Shown piece after piece: positions 47,343-56,342 of a stretch of 64,000 bases of DNA. Below the pieces are notes generated by a model, which saw nothing but the letters and a program-made list of their open reading frames with translations, was not told the DNA's origin and did no database searches. The DNA is taken from positions 19,640-83,639 of the forward strand of contig NZ_SIJB01000009.1 in NCBI RefSeq assembly GCF_009910845.1, given 5' to 3'. Each line of letters begins with the position of its first letter. The stretch's first letter is position 1. The stretch is from Chengkuizengella marina (lineage in GTDB: Bacteria; Bacillota; Bacilli; Paenibacillales; KCTC-33759). The position numbers were made by a program, and so were the translations under genes.

Positions 47343-48254
47343 TTGAAAGTGATGTATACAATGCATTCTGAAATTCCAGTTAAAAGGGGAAAATATATGA
47401 AAAAGAGAGTTGTTATCGGTTCCTTCATACTCAGTTTATCTATTGTAACTTTAAGTTTAATGTTCCCAGCTTATTCTGGAACGGCTCACTTTGATATTTA
47501 TACGGATTACTCAAGCGAAATAGATATGACAGAAGATAGTAAGGGTATTAAAATTACTATAAATGATGCAATTTTTGATGGACAAACCGCAGCATTTTCC
47601 GTTTCTATTCAAAGCAATCAGGAGCTAGGTGACCCTATCATAGCTGATAAACTATGGGTAAATGGAAAATCAAAAAGTTTGGAGATGTCGAGAATTGATA
47701 AGAATAATTATATTTTTAAAGTTACTAATTTTAATCAAATTGAAGAAGATTCAGTAAATATAAAATGGAGCATTGAGAGTTTCTTTATTCAAGTGACAGA
47801 AGTGCCGGAGACAATAAAAGGGGATTGGGAGTTTGCTTTTACTCTAAAGGCAACAGACAGCAAAGTGAAAATAGTGAATAATTATTCAGAACAAAATGGT
47901 GTGAAATTGAATGTTGAGAAACTATCAGAGATGCCCGATTCCTTTCTTATTTATTACGATCTAAGTTATTCTGATGAGGTAATAACAAAATGGAATCAAA
48001 TTTATGTTGATTTTAAAATGAAAGATGACTTAGAGCATATTTATAATTTAGGCGTAGATAATCCTGATAAAGTTCTCAAAAATAATATAGGTTATGGTAG
48101 AAATATTGAAAAGATTAATGAAAAAGCAACAAAACTGATTATAACACCTTATATAACCTTATTAAATAAAAATGTAGAATCATCGCAAACACAATCTAAT
48201 ACAAGAAGGGGGATATTGTTAGAAGATATCATTATTGATTTAAGTGATTATTAA
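47343..48254 (+). CDS. DUF4179-like membrane-anchored protein
   Basis: 303 aa from TTG 47343, which has GGAGGTG at ideal distance; an ATG at 47397 (AAAAGGGG before it) would give 285 aa starting MKKRVVIG. One transmembrane helix (about 22-45), then an extracytoplasmic domain of the DUF4179 type (SKGIKITINDAIFDGQTAAFSVSIQSNQ), found in anti-sigma factors. The cytosolic part is only about 20 residues, too short for an anti-sigma domain, and no sigma gene is adjacent; it may be a shortened copy. Confidence 0.75.
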   Translation: MKVMYTMHSEIPVKRGKYMKKRVVIGSFILSLSIVTLSLMFPAYSGTAHFDIYTDYSSEIDMTEDSKGIKITINDAIFDGQTAAFSVSIQSNQELGDPIIADKLWVNGKSKSLEMSRIDKNNYIFKVTNFNQIEEDSVNIKWSIESFFIQVTEVPETIKGDWEFAFTLKATDSKVKIVNNYSEQNGVKLNVEKLSEMPDSFLIYYDLSYSDEVITKWNQIYVDFKMKDDLEHIYNLGVDNPDKVLKNNIGYGRNIEKINEKATKLIITPYITLLNKNVESSQTQSNTRRGILLEDIIIDLSDY

Positions 48255-48345
48255 TAATTACTATCTTTTTCATGTTCACCCATGTTGGGCGCACATGGAA
48301 ACTGTACAGATAACAACTCTGTAATAAGTGGCTGAAAAACCAAAG

Positions 48346-48567
48346 AATTATAGATAATGATAATGGACCTGTGACACAAGGGGATAGTGGTTCTCCAGTA
48401 TATTACTGGTGTGGAACTAGCTGTGGAGATTTTGTACTATTTATGGAATTGTCGTAGCTGAGGGAAATGGTATAGCTGCAATTTCATATATTACTAATCT
48501 TGAAGAAGAATTAAATATTACAACTGATACTTCATCTTATGATACAATAATAACGACGCAATATTAA
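48346..48567 (+). pseudogene. remnant of a trypsin-like (S1) serine protease
   Basis: Reads GPVTQGDSGSPVYYWCG with the active-site GDSGSP, then a frame change near 48440 to YGIVVAEGNGIAAISYI, which is the expected next strand, and ends at 48567. The His and Asp of the triad and the N-terminus are gone. Surrounding 48255-48345 holds no gene. Confidence 0.7.
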
Positions 48568-48615
48568 AGTACTATTTAATTATCCCTTGCTGAGTACAAA
48601 AAATGGAGTTCTAAA

Positions 48616-49128
48616 ATGGGGAAAATTAATTATATCATACTCATACTTATTCTATTATGTTTATTTTTAAGTGTACTTTTCTTGATAAATTTCAATAGTA
48701 ATAGTTGTGAGGGAAACTCTGATGATGAAATATACTTAAAAGAAACAGTTAATGAATTTGAGATGCAAATTTATTCTCAAAAATGTGAATATAAAAGTGA
48801 TGAGGTGTTAAACATAGTGGCAAGTCTCAAATATGTTGGCAGTAATGATTCTATCACTATTCACCATGCTGATAAATTAATCAGATTTAATGTTTATAAA
48901 AGTAACGGAGATGTTGTATTTGAACCTCTTTTACTTTTAAGTATAGAATCAACTACCCTTAAAAAAGATATTCCGATTTCAATGAATATATACGGAAATG
49001 AAGAAGTTGAAAATATTGAAAACATCTCCTTGCCTTCTGGAGCATATAAAATATCGGCAATATCTGAATTTTCACAATCTGATGAACAATATGAAATTCC
49101 CATAAACTTCAATATTTATATTGATTAA
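48616..49128 (+). CDS. membrane-anchored or secreted protein, BsuPI-like fold suspected
   Basis: 170 aa. N-terminal hydrophobic helix (about 6-26), then a beta-rich domain with EVLNIVASLKYVGSNDSITI and a GAYKISAISEFSQ end strand, similar in style to hypothetical secreted Paenibacillus/Bacillus proteins with Ig-like or BsuPI-type folds. No catalytic residues evident. Weak ribosome binding site. Confidence 0.65.
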   Translation: MGKINYIILILILLCLFLSVLFLINFNSNSCEGNSDDEIYLKETVNEFEMQIYSQKCEYKSDEVLNIVASLKYVGSNDSITIHHADKLIRFNVYKSNGDVVFEPLLLLSIESTTLKKDIPISMNIYGNEEVENIENISLPSGAYKISAISEFSQSDEQYEIPINFNIYID

Positions 49129-49214
49129 TTTAGTATATCAGTAAGGAATAACTTAAAGAGGAAATAATCAAAGACATTAATATTATTGAAATTTAAAATA
49201 ATTAAAGTATAGAC

Positions 49215-49241
49215 AGAGTCTCAGAAATGGGGCTCTTTTTT
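49215..49241 (+). terminator. terminator
   Basis: AGAGTCTC/GGGGCTCT (two G-T pairs) then TTTTTT, 87 bases after the preceding gene. Confidence 0.7.
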
Positions 49242-49403
49242 GAAAGGAACTATGTATGGGCTTTGTATCGGATATAATGAGACAATACATTTAATAATTG
49301 CTTCAAAAGCATAACATTTTAAAACACCTATGGAAATAGAATTGATTTACATTAAAATAGAAAAAAAGAGCAATATAAAGGTACTAAACACCCAGAAAAG
49401 TAA

Positions 49404-49559
49404 AATTATATCCTTAGAAAGAAACAAACCAAACCATTATATAGAGGCGTAGATGATAGAGACAATCAGTTCTTTATAGATGTGGAGGGTTCTTTAGGTA
49501 AATTCAATGTAGTTGAGCAATGGGAAAAAACTGAGGAATTAAAAAAATCTCTAAAATAA
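49404..49559 (+). pseudogene. C-terminal remnant of an unknown protein
   Basis: Open for 51 codons after a stop: KPLYRGVDDRDNQFFIDVEG then LGKFNVVEQWEKTEELKKSLK. Protein-like, but it lacks a start and a ribosome binding site. No family named. The rest of 49129-50314 contains a terminator, a palindromic repeat and another remnant, with no intact gene. Confidence 0.4.
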
Positions 49560-49746
49560 ACGATTATATGATTAAATAATTATTTTATTAATTATTGTAA
49601 AATTCCCAGAAACTGGAGTGTGATTATTGTTTTACACTAACGATGAACTATTTGACATATTGATTTATGAAATCAATGAATCTATTCCTTCTGTTGGTTC
49701 TGGGACTGACTGTAGTTTAAACTCTATTTAGTAGAGTAGTATGTTT

Positions 49747-49822
49747 ATCTTCCACAAAATGGCGAATTTTCTAATAAGAGATGCACTTTATTTATGATTG
49801 GGCCAGATTGTTGAGTAAGAGA
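49747..49822. repeat. palindromic repeat, copy 1
   Basis: ATCTTCCACAAAATGGCG ... ATGATTGGGCCAGATTG(TTGA): left arm, inner TTCTAATAAGAGATGC segment, right arm. Same plan as the copies at 54334 and 63628. Confidence 0.75.
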
Positions 49823-49941
49823 TCTGTTATAATCTGATTATTGCATTTTATTGGAATGCTCTATATTTCTATCTTTTTACAATTGGATTTAAAAAAATGA
49901 CCCCGGTTACCAGCGTCATTTCTTTATCTACTCCTTGTTAT

Positions 49942-50296
49942 TTATTCACCTTTGACAATGTTAGTAAGCGTATTTGTAAAACTCGAGATCATGTTTCCTC
50001 CTATGTATTGATTATTGCTTAAAATAATAATGACAAGTTCTGAATCAAGCTCACGATAAATATTCGCTAAATATCCTGGTAAGTACCCAGCATGTTCAAC
50101 ATTATTTCCTTGTGTAAGCCATCCATATCCATAGTCGAAACAGAAGGAATGTTAGTATAGGGAGCATACATTCAGGCTATTGTCTCTTTAATCTTCTTCT
50201 GCTAAAACATGCATTGGTGATAAAATCATTGAAAAAGCAATTGCAAATATAAATCCAAATTTTAATACTGCTAGTTTATTATTTTTAGTATTCAAA
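49942..50296 (-). pseudogene. remnant of a secreted beta-lactamase-like serine hydrolase
   Basis: The minus strand encodes a signal peptide (LAVLKFGFIFAIAFSMILSP, MHVLAEED, stop) and, after a large internal loss, the family's C-terminal end: MYAPYTNIP, a frame change, then YGYGWLTQGNNVEHAGYLPG and LVIIILSNNQ, ending at 49942. YGYGW and LSNN are typical of PBP4*/class C-like hydrolases. The catalytic SxxK region is deleted. Confidence 0.75.
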
Positions 50297-50314
50297 AAAG
50301 CACATCTTATATAT

Positions 50315-51520
50315 TTATTCAAATTCAATATTATAATCTAATATATTAAAGCTTAATATTTTCCACTTTCCATTACTTGCTTTCTTAAAAGTAACCAACT
50401 CCTCGTAACTTTCATTATCAACTTCTTCTGTTTCTAAATAGATTGATTCCGTACTATAAGATACATATAGAACTGCCTCATCTCCATCAGCATATACGAC
50501 ATATGCTTCTTCCAATTCAACAGTTGTGTAATCATACTCAGCAAACAGAAATTCTTTGAAGAAATCTTCTAACCACCCAGAATCAGATAGTGCTACATTA
50601 TCTTCATGTAAAGTAGATTTTAATTTAGAATAACTTTCTTCCTTAAATGCATCTAAGTATTTTTCAAAAGTAGCAATGATTTCTTTTTCATCTTTTTCAG
50701 AAATATCTACGTCTGAATTTTTCAGTTCATCTAAATTAATATAATCAAATGATGTAAATTCAAGGTCATTAATAAGCCATTTGTCATTCTTATGTCTTGC
50801 CAATGAATACACTATTTCATACTTATAGTCTAAAGAAAACGGTCCATCAATTCTTTCATATGTTTCCTCAACATACACATAGGCTTCATTATCTTCAATA
50901 CTCAAAATTTCTAAATTTTTAACCTCAATTTGATTACTAGTATACTCAAATTCATTTTCAAATGAATCTTCTACCCATTCTTCTTTTATTTGTTTTTCAA
51001 ACAAGCTTAAAATTTCTAAATCTCTATCATTATAAAATGCCTCATATTGATCAAACAATTCCATTATCAATTCTTCATCATTTACCTTTGGTTCAGGGCT
51101 TGTAATAGATATCGTTTTACTTGCACCATCCCATTGTACATTAGCTCCTGTTGATTCCCCTACAAATCGTAAAGGAACAAAAGTACGATTATTAACTAAT
51201 TGCGGTACAACTAACATCTCAAGAGATTCTCCGTTTACTTTTGCTAGATTGCTATTCAATGTTAACTCTACCGTCAATTCTTCATTTACACCTGTTATAG
51301 TCTTCGTTTCCTGATCCCACTTTACTTTTAATCCTAAATCATTAAACAACACTCTAAATGGAACTAGTGTTGTATTATTATCAATAAAAGGTTCTTCTTC
51401 AAATTGTAATTGTTCTCCATCAATCCATACATCTATCTTTGTTTCTTCAGACGCTATTGCTGTCGCCGAGAATAAAAAAGACAAAATAAATAATATTGAA
51501 AACATGGTTCTTTTTCTCAA
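50315..51520 (-). CDS. secreted stalk-domain protein with NTF2-like repeats
   Basis: 401 aa. Signal peptide (1-23). Residues 28-143 are a copper-amine-oxidase-N/stalk domain in two halves (TTLVPFRVLFNDLGLKVKW, RTFVPLRFVGESTGANVQW). Then two acidic NTF2-like units (about 150-265 and 275-400, each with FDQYEAFYNDRD / FEKYLDAFKEES and a KWLINDL / KWKILSF end). Extracellular and probably wall-associated; role unknown. TAACTCCTCCTG on the plus strand gives AGGAGTTA before the start. Confidence 0.82.
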   Translation of the reverse strand: MRKRTMFSILFILSFLFSATAIASEETKIDVWIDGEQLQFEEEPFIDNNTTLVPFRVLFNDLGLKVKWDQETKTITGVNEELTVELTLNSNLAKVNGESLEMLVVPQLVNNRTFVPLRFVGESTGANVQWDGASKTISITSPEPKVNDEELIMELFDQYEAFYNDRDLEILSLFEKQIKEEWVEDSFENEFEYTSNQIEVKNLEILSIEDNEAYVYVEETYERIDGPFSLDYKYEIVYSLARHKNDKWLINDLEFTSFDYINLDELKNSDVDISEKDEKEIIATFEKYLDAFKEESYSKLKSTLHEDNVALSDSGWLEDFFKEFLFAEYDYTTVELEEAYVVYADGDEAVLYVSYSTESIYLETEEVDNESYEELVTFKKASNGKWKILSFNILDYNIEFE

Positions 51521-51644
51521 CTTTAACTCCTCCTGTTATTTTGTTGTATATGTAATCTGTCAATTATATAAAATTTTACGAGGTCTGACCACATGTAAAT
51601 AATGTATGTTATATTTTGTTAGTGCTGTGATTTTAAAAATCGAT

Positions 51645-51686
51645 CAATCTTATATTCTACAATTGGCCATATTGTGGAAGATTGAA
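51645..51686. repeat. imperfect 42-bp palindrome, related to the repeat family
   Basis: TCAATCTT...ACAATTGGCCATATTGT...AAGATTGA. The right part resembles the right arm of the palindromic repeats. It lies in the 375-base gap before the lipoprotein gene, which has no other gene. Confidence 0.55.
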
Positions 51687-51895
51687 TATCCATTCCAACT
51701 TGAAACCCTCATCCGTTTACTGAGGATGTTATTTTGAATTCTATTTTAGTTTACTAATCAACTATTTTTTCTCAGTTTTTATGTATTTACTATTTATGGA
51801 ACTACTTTAATCAAATGTATATAATATACCTGAGATATAAAGAAAAGTTAAATACAAAATATAAAACAGATAATGTTGTTATTCGAGGAGGACAC

Positions 51896-52705
51896 ATGAG
51901 AATTTACACAAGAATAATAATTATTACCTTAGCTTTAATGCTTTTGATTGGTTGTAATGAGGTGTCGGTATCTGAGCAAGAAAACAGCCCAGAATTAAGT
52001 TTAGACGTTGAAGAAAATTTAAAGATTCTAGATGCAGATACAAGTCAATCTACACCAATCTCACAAACTGAACCTAACACCACAGAGGAAAAGGCGGAAA
52101 CTTCTAATTCAATAATAACGTCAACAGATAAATTAACCAATGTTATTTATAAATTTATGGATGCTATAAATAATAAAGAATGGGATTCATTTGTACAATC
52201 ATATTCTCCCGTGATTCAAAAATACTATGAAGGCTTTCCAAGTACATATCAAATTGAAAATCGTACAGGTATTCTTTCAGTAGATTCAATTGATATTTAT
52301 GAAGCAAAAAGACTAGCTGAAACACATACCTTAGAAATAGAACCTTATTTTAATGAGATTGATTTTTCATTGTATGACCATGTTCAATTCTATTATATAG
52401 GATTTGATTTTAAGGTTAATAAAGAAAGTGAATTTTTTTATAACGGTGTAAAATATGAGTTGGTTGCCGTTGGTAGGATTGATGATGTAGAATATATTGT
52501 TGGACATGAAAATGTTTATTATTTTAGTAAATTAGAAAAATATAATTACTTATTCAATTCCTCTGCGGAAAAAAAGGCTCAAAACGTTGTTGACCAAAGA
52601 AGAAAAGGTTTAATTGTTAATTTTAACAACGAAATAATAGAGGATTATAATAATGAGAATATTGAAAATGATCAAACAGATGGGGAAGATGATACTATAC
52701 AATAA
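51896..52705 (+). CDS. lipoprotein, unknown function
   Basis: 269 aa from ATG 51896 (GAGGAGGACAC before it; the frame opens earlier at 51815 without a site). Lipobox LLIGC (C17). A Ser/Thr/Glu-rich linker (about 20-70) leads to an NTF2-like domain (about 75-225; VIYKFMDAINNKEWDSFVQS) and an acidic Asn-rich tail. Membrane-anchored, outside. Function unknown. Confidence 0.75.
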   Translation: MRIYTRIIIITLALMLLIGCNEVSVSEQENSPELSLDVEENLKILDADTSQSTPISQTEPNTTEEKAETSNSIITSTDKLTNVIYKFMDAINNKEWDSFVQSYSPVIQKYYEGFPSTYQIENRTGILSVDSIDIYEAKRLAETHTLEIEPYFNEIDFSLYDHVQFYYIGFDFKVNKESEFFYNGVKYELVAVGRIDDVEYIVGHENVYYFSKLEKYNYLFNSSAEKKAQNVVDQRRKGLIVNFNNEIIEDYNNENIENDQTDGEDDTIQ

Positions 52706-52747
52706 AAAGTATATTTTTGAATAGTTTTATAAACCTAGTAGCTTAAG

Positions 52748-52802
52748 TGATCTTCAACACTATGACTCATTTCTAGAAGAAGGTGTCTTTTTTATGGAGA
52801 AG
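52748..52802. repeat. degenerate palindromic-repeat relative
   Basis: TGATCTTCAACACTATGACTC, then TTCTAGAAGAAGGTGTCTTTTTTAT and AGAAGATCA. Arms TGATCTTC/GAAGATCA pair; the core is diverged. Confidence 0.4.
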
Positions 52803-52938
52803 ATCAGAAAATGGGGCAATCATTAAAGTAAATTAAAATTTCTGTGTATATTAATTAATCTAGCAGTATCTTCATCTATGTTAACTCTGTTATATTTTAT
52901 AAATATATGATATATTAATAAAAAAAAGGTGGTAAAAT

Positions 52939-53928
52939 ATGTATATAATATTCAAGAAATTAACAGGTATTATGTTTATATCTCTGTTCCTAGCAAGTTT
53001 TATTATTCCTAATAATTCATTTGCAGGACAAGGACAATACGATATAGGAACGAATCCTTCAGTAACTTATCTAAAAGATGAGATAGCTTTTGAAATACAT
53101 CAAGAACAGCTTGTACCTGGGGACCGGCCTTATAACAAACTTTATTACAAGATTGGTAAATACAAAGATAAAAGTGATATTGAGTGGGATATCGGACATA
53201 CATACTTAGACGATGGTATTGAACCTTCCGCAACTCGTTTAGATAATGGAGATATATTAGTAGTATATCGTGACGATACAAACGAGGAACTTTATTACAG
53301 TCTAGGTAAATACAAAAATGGGAACATGGATTGGTATGTTGTCGGAGAAAGATATGCTACTGGAATGAATCCTTCAGTAACTGTTCTAAAAAACGGAGAT
53401 ATTTTATCAATTCACCAAGGCCAGATGTTACCCGGGGATTGGCCTTATAACAGACTTTATTACCAGATTGGTAAATACAATAATAATGATATTGAGTGGA
53501 GCGGACGCACATACTTGGACGATGGAATAGAGGCTTCCCTAGCTCTCACAGATAATAATCATGCTTTAGCAGTATATCGAAAAGATACAAACGAGGAACT
53601 TTATTACGCTCTAGGTGAATACAAAGATGGGAATATGAAGTGGTATGTTGTTCAGGAAAGATACGCTACTGGAATGAATCCTTCAGTAACTGTTCTAACA
53701 GGGGGTGCTATTTTAGAAGTACATCAAGGCAGCACTGGGGATAATAAACTTTATTTAAGTGTTGGTACAGTTAGAGATACAAGCATCGATTGGACTGAGT
53801 TTTTTATTGTTGACGGTATTGAACCTTCCATAACCCACATAGATAACGATAACAATAGCTGGTTACTCGTATTCCGTGACAATGTAAACCATAATCTTTA
53901 TTATGACGTATGGTACTGGGCTAAATGA
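52939..53928 (+). CDS. secreted repeat protein, propeller-like
   Basis: 329 aa. Signal peptide (1-29, ending SFAG). The rest is two and a half copies of a 105-residue unit: GTNPSVTYL...IHQEQLVPGDRPYNKLYY.IGKY...DIEW...TYLDDGIE.S...DNG...VYR.DTNEELYY.LGKYK.GNM.WYVV.ERYATG. Each unit has two similar halves, giving about five blades, like five-bladed lectin or sialidase-type propellers. Probably binds sugars outside the cell (inference). Confidence 0.7.
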   Translation: MYIIFKKLTGIMFISLFLASFIIPNNSFAGQGQYDIGTNPSVTYLKDEIAFEIHQEQLVPGDRPYNKLYYKIGKYKDKSDIEWDIGHTYLDDGIEPSATRLDNGDILVVYRDDTNEELYYSLGKYKNGNMDWYVVGERYATGMNPSVTVLKNGDILSIHQGQMLPGDWPYNRLYYQIGKYNNNDIEWSGRTYLDDGIEASLALTDNNHALAVYRKDTNEELYYALGEYKDGNMKWYVVQERYATGMNPSVTVLTGGAILEVHQGSTGDNKLYLSVGTVRDTSIDWTEFFIVDGIEPSITHIDNDNNSWLLVFRDNVNHNLYYDVWYWAK

Positions 53929-53939
53929 CATATTTCGGT

Positions 53940-54060
53940 TCTAGTGCAAGAAGTAGTTTATGGTTTATCTGTTGCTCACACCACCATTATGCGATGAGTG
54001 CATGAATATGGACCTGAATTAGATGAAAGAGTAAGACGTCATTTGAAAACAACTCTATCA
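53940..54060 (+). pseudogene. fragment of an IS6-family transposase
   Basis: Reads VVYGLSVAHTTIMR-stop-VHEYGPELDERVRRHLKTT, the N-terminal helix-turn-helix region of IS6/IS240-type transposases, with the conserved Trp codon mutated to TGA. The DDE domain and both ends are absent. Confidence 0.8.
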
Positions 54061-54121
54061 GATCATGAAACGTTTAGAATCTTAATATTGATATTAGTTA
54101 TCATTTAAGGAAGTGTTAAGG

Positions 54122-54153
54122 AGATCATAGCTGTATAAGTTATGGTCTTTTTT
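54122..54153 (+). terminator. terminator-like hairpin
   Basis: AGATCATA/TATGGTCT stem (one G-T pair) then TTTTTT. No intact gene precedes it; it may belong to a lost gene. Confidence 0.6.
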
Positions 54154-54208
54154 ACTGGTGGGAATTATCCAAATTGTAAAATGTCCCTAGAGATAAAGGA
54201 GTATTCTT

Positions 54209-54283
54209 ATGAAAATGAAGAGTGGGAGATGGTACTTAAACTTACTCTTATTTCTTCTTAAGAATAATCTGTTTATATGGTGA
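54209..54283 (+). CDS. 24-aa hydrophobic ORF, uncertain
   Basis: AAAGGAG sits 7 bases before the ATG. The peptide is basic at its start then hydrophobic (RWYLNLLLFLLKNN). Either a small membrane peptide or the start of a lost secreted protein. Confidence 0.3.
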   Translation: MKMKSGRWYLNLLLFLLKNNLFIW

Positions 54284-54333
54284 CAACGTTCTTTTTCTAT
54301 TAATTAGACCATGTTGTAAAAATTAGTGACAAT

Positions 54334-54408
54334 GATCTTCCACAATATGGCCCAATTCTCTAACAAGAGATGCGCCTTTTTTTATTTGGGCCAGATTGTT
54401 GAATAAGT
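54334..54408. repeat. palindromic repeat, copy 2 (best preserved)
   Basis: GATCTTCCACAATATGGCCC, inner TTCTCTAACAAGAGATGCGCC, and right arm TTTGGGCCAGATTGTTGAAT. The outer arms are complementary, and CTCT/AGAG forms an inner stem. Confidence 0.8.
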
Positions 54409-54493
54409 CCTTGTGAAAATTAAAGTTTTTTGAAATAGTTATAATTAGGTCTGATTGAAGACTTTATTTGTAAATCAAGGTAGGATGGATAAT

Positions 54494-54784
54494 ATGGTTA
54501 TACCTCATGTTTTAGATGGAGCAAAGGTAATCCAATATACTTCAAATTCAGTTTCTAATAAATTTGGAACAGTAGGGACTATTAACGAAAAAGATGAAAT
54601 AATTGATGAATTACTTATTACTGCCATGGCTATTTGTCTGTACGAAGGAAGTGACGAGTATTATTTATTTTCATGTGACTTGAATTGGGAGGATGTAATT
54701 GGTGATATTGATTCTTTAAAAGAGGTAAGAGAAATTGCTAAAAATAGTTTTAACGTAAACTATGAGAATTGGATTACAAAATAA
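54494..54784 (+). CDS. unknown 96-aa protein
   Basis: Starts MVIPHVLDGAKVIQYTS; ATG 54494 is chosen 9 bases after AAGGTAGG (ATG 54485 abuts that site). No signal peptide or helix spanning the membrane. Short basic/acidic cytosolic protein ending NYENWITK. No family named. Confidence 0.55.
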   Translation: MVIPHVLDGAKVIQYTSNSVSNKFGTVGTINEKDEIIDELLITAMAICLYEGSDEYYLFSCDLNWEDVIGDIDSLKEVREIAKNSFNVNYENWITK

Positions 54785-54839
54785 TCTTAAAACAAAAACA
54801 TAAATCCCAAAATAAAAAACAGGTTAGTGGGTGAAACAC

Positions 54840-55352
54840 ATGATAAATGGGGACATTACTTTAGATATACTAAATGGGAAATTTAGCTATCGTGTTGGGG
54901 CAATAATCATTGATTCAAATGAAATTTTAATGGCAAAAGATGAAAAAACTTCGTTTTATTATACAATAGGTGGTCGAGTAAGATTTGGGGAAACTGCAGA
55001 AGAAGCAATTTTACGAGAAATTTTTGAGGAAACTCAACATCGTCTTGAACTTGGTGAATTAAAGTATGTTCACGAAAACTTCTTTACTTCTTATGAAGGT
55101 ACTGTTAACCACGAGATTTCTTTTTTTTACTCGGTTAAATCAAGTGCCGAATTACGCCTTATGAAACATGCTTTCTTTGAAGAGTCATATGGTAAAGTAA
55201 CGTTACATTGGCTTCCGATTGATGAATTAGCGACATTAGATTTATATCCAGAGTTTTTTAAGACTGAATCTTTGGATTCGGATGGCAAAATTAAGCGTTT
55301 CATAACAAAAAACAATCATACTTATTCAACAACCGATCACGAATCAAAATAG
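54840..55352 (+). CDS. Nudix hydrolase
   Basis: 170 aa from ATG 54840 (GTG 54831 also possible). A Nudix box lies near residues 45-67: GGRVRFGETAEEAILREIFEET, fitting Gx5Ex7REUxEE. It splits nucleoside diphosphates linked to other groups; substrate not predictable. It follows the unknown 96-aa gene by 55 bases. Confidence 0.9.
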   Translation: MINGDITLDILNGKFSYRVGAIIIDSNEILMAKDEKTSFYYTIGGRVRFGETAEEAILREIFEETQHRLELGELKYVHENFFTSYEGTVNHEISFFYSVKSSAELRLMKHAFFEESYGKVTLHWLPIDELATLDLYPEFFKTESLDSDGKIKRFITKNNHTYSTTDHESK

Positions 55353-55411
55353 AAAGTATGTTTATATAATATAATAAGGTTCTTGTCGTCCAATAATTTC
55401 ATTGAAATTCC

Positions 55412-55612
55412 ATGATATATAAGGGAAATCTTGGGTTCATAAGAAAGTTTCTTGCTACATATCCAGAAGAGGTTACTGTTGAGAAATTGTTAATCTCAGC
55501 AGAGAAGTTGAAAGAGCTATTTTTTGAAACGATAGAACAAAATAATATACTAACAATAGATGAAGAATTAATTCCTCTGCTGAATTATATTGAAAAAAGA
55601 AATACTTCATAA
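55412..55612 (+). CDS. 66-aa ORF, uncertain
   Basis: Acidic helical peptide (VTVEKLLISAEKLKELFFETIEQ). No visible ribosome binding site. It may be a fragment of a longer gene. Confidence 0.3.
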   Translation: MIYKGNLGFIRKFLATYPEEVTVEKLLISAEKLKELFFETIEQNNILTIDEELIPLLNYIEKRNTS

Positions 55613-55617
55613 GATGA

Positions 55618-55652
55618 TTATTATTCAACAAAATGGCGCAAGAACGGAAGAT
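55618..55652. repeat. left half of a palindromic repeat
   Basis: TTATTCAACAAAATGGCGCA, then diverged sequence; no right arm. Confidence 0.4.
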
Positions 55653-55934
55653 GAATATGATGATTAGCAGCTTATATTCAAGAATTGGAGCAGAATTAAT
55701 GAATTACTGAGTGGAAAGATTACTAATCATCAGCAGGAGGAAACAGGAAAATGAAAAAAGTATTATTTGTAATAATTTCCACACTAATTTTAACGTATTC
55801 CAAAAGAATTCTCCATCCTCTAAGCTCTAGCGTAGGTAGGAGATGAATTTCGGTTTTGTGAAGCAAAAATTTATTGTATATTATTTCCACTGTTGATATA
55901 ATCAGTAGTAAATACAGAAAAGGCTGTTATATCA

Positions 55935-56333
55935 ATGAAATTAGACAATAATAATCATTCAGTGTTCTTATTACACTATCATCTTGTATTGGTAGTAAAA
56001 TACCGTAGACAAATATTTGACGAAGGTATATCCAATTATGCAATAGACATTTTTGAGAGAATAGGACTCTCATACAATATTACGGTTGAAGATTGGAATC
56101 ATGAAAAAGACCATGTGCATGTATTATTCAAAGCTCATCCTAATAGTGAGATATCAAAATTTCTTAATGCGTACAAAAGTGCCAGTTCCCGATTGATAAA
56201 ACGTGACTTCCCTATTGTTCGCAAAAAACTTTGGAAGGAAATGTTTTGGTCGAGAAGCTTTTGTTTGATTACAACAGGTGGTGCTCCTATAGAAACAATC
56301 AAACAGTATATTGAAAAACAAGGTAGAAAGTAG
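55935..56333 (+). CDS. tnpA: IS200-type Y1 transposase
   Basis: 132 aa, normal length. HUH motif HVH (H60, H62, in KDHVHVLF) and catalytic tyrosine Y125 (IKQYIEKQG). It cuts and rejoins single-stranded DNA at the hairpin ends. Ends 9 bases before tnpB. Confidence 0.95.
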   Translation: MKLDNNNHSVFLLHYHLVLVVKYRRQIFDEGISNYAIDIFERIGLSYNITVEDWNHEKDHVHVLFKAHPNSEISKFLNAYKSASSRLIKRDFPIVRKKLWKEMFWSRSFCLITTGGAPIETIKQYIEKQGRK

Positions 56334-56342
56334 GTGTATCCA

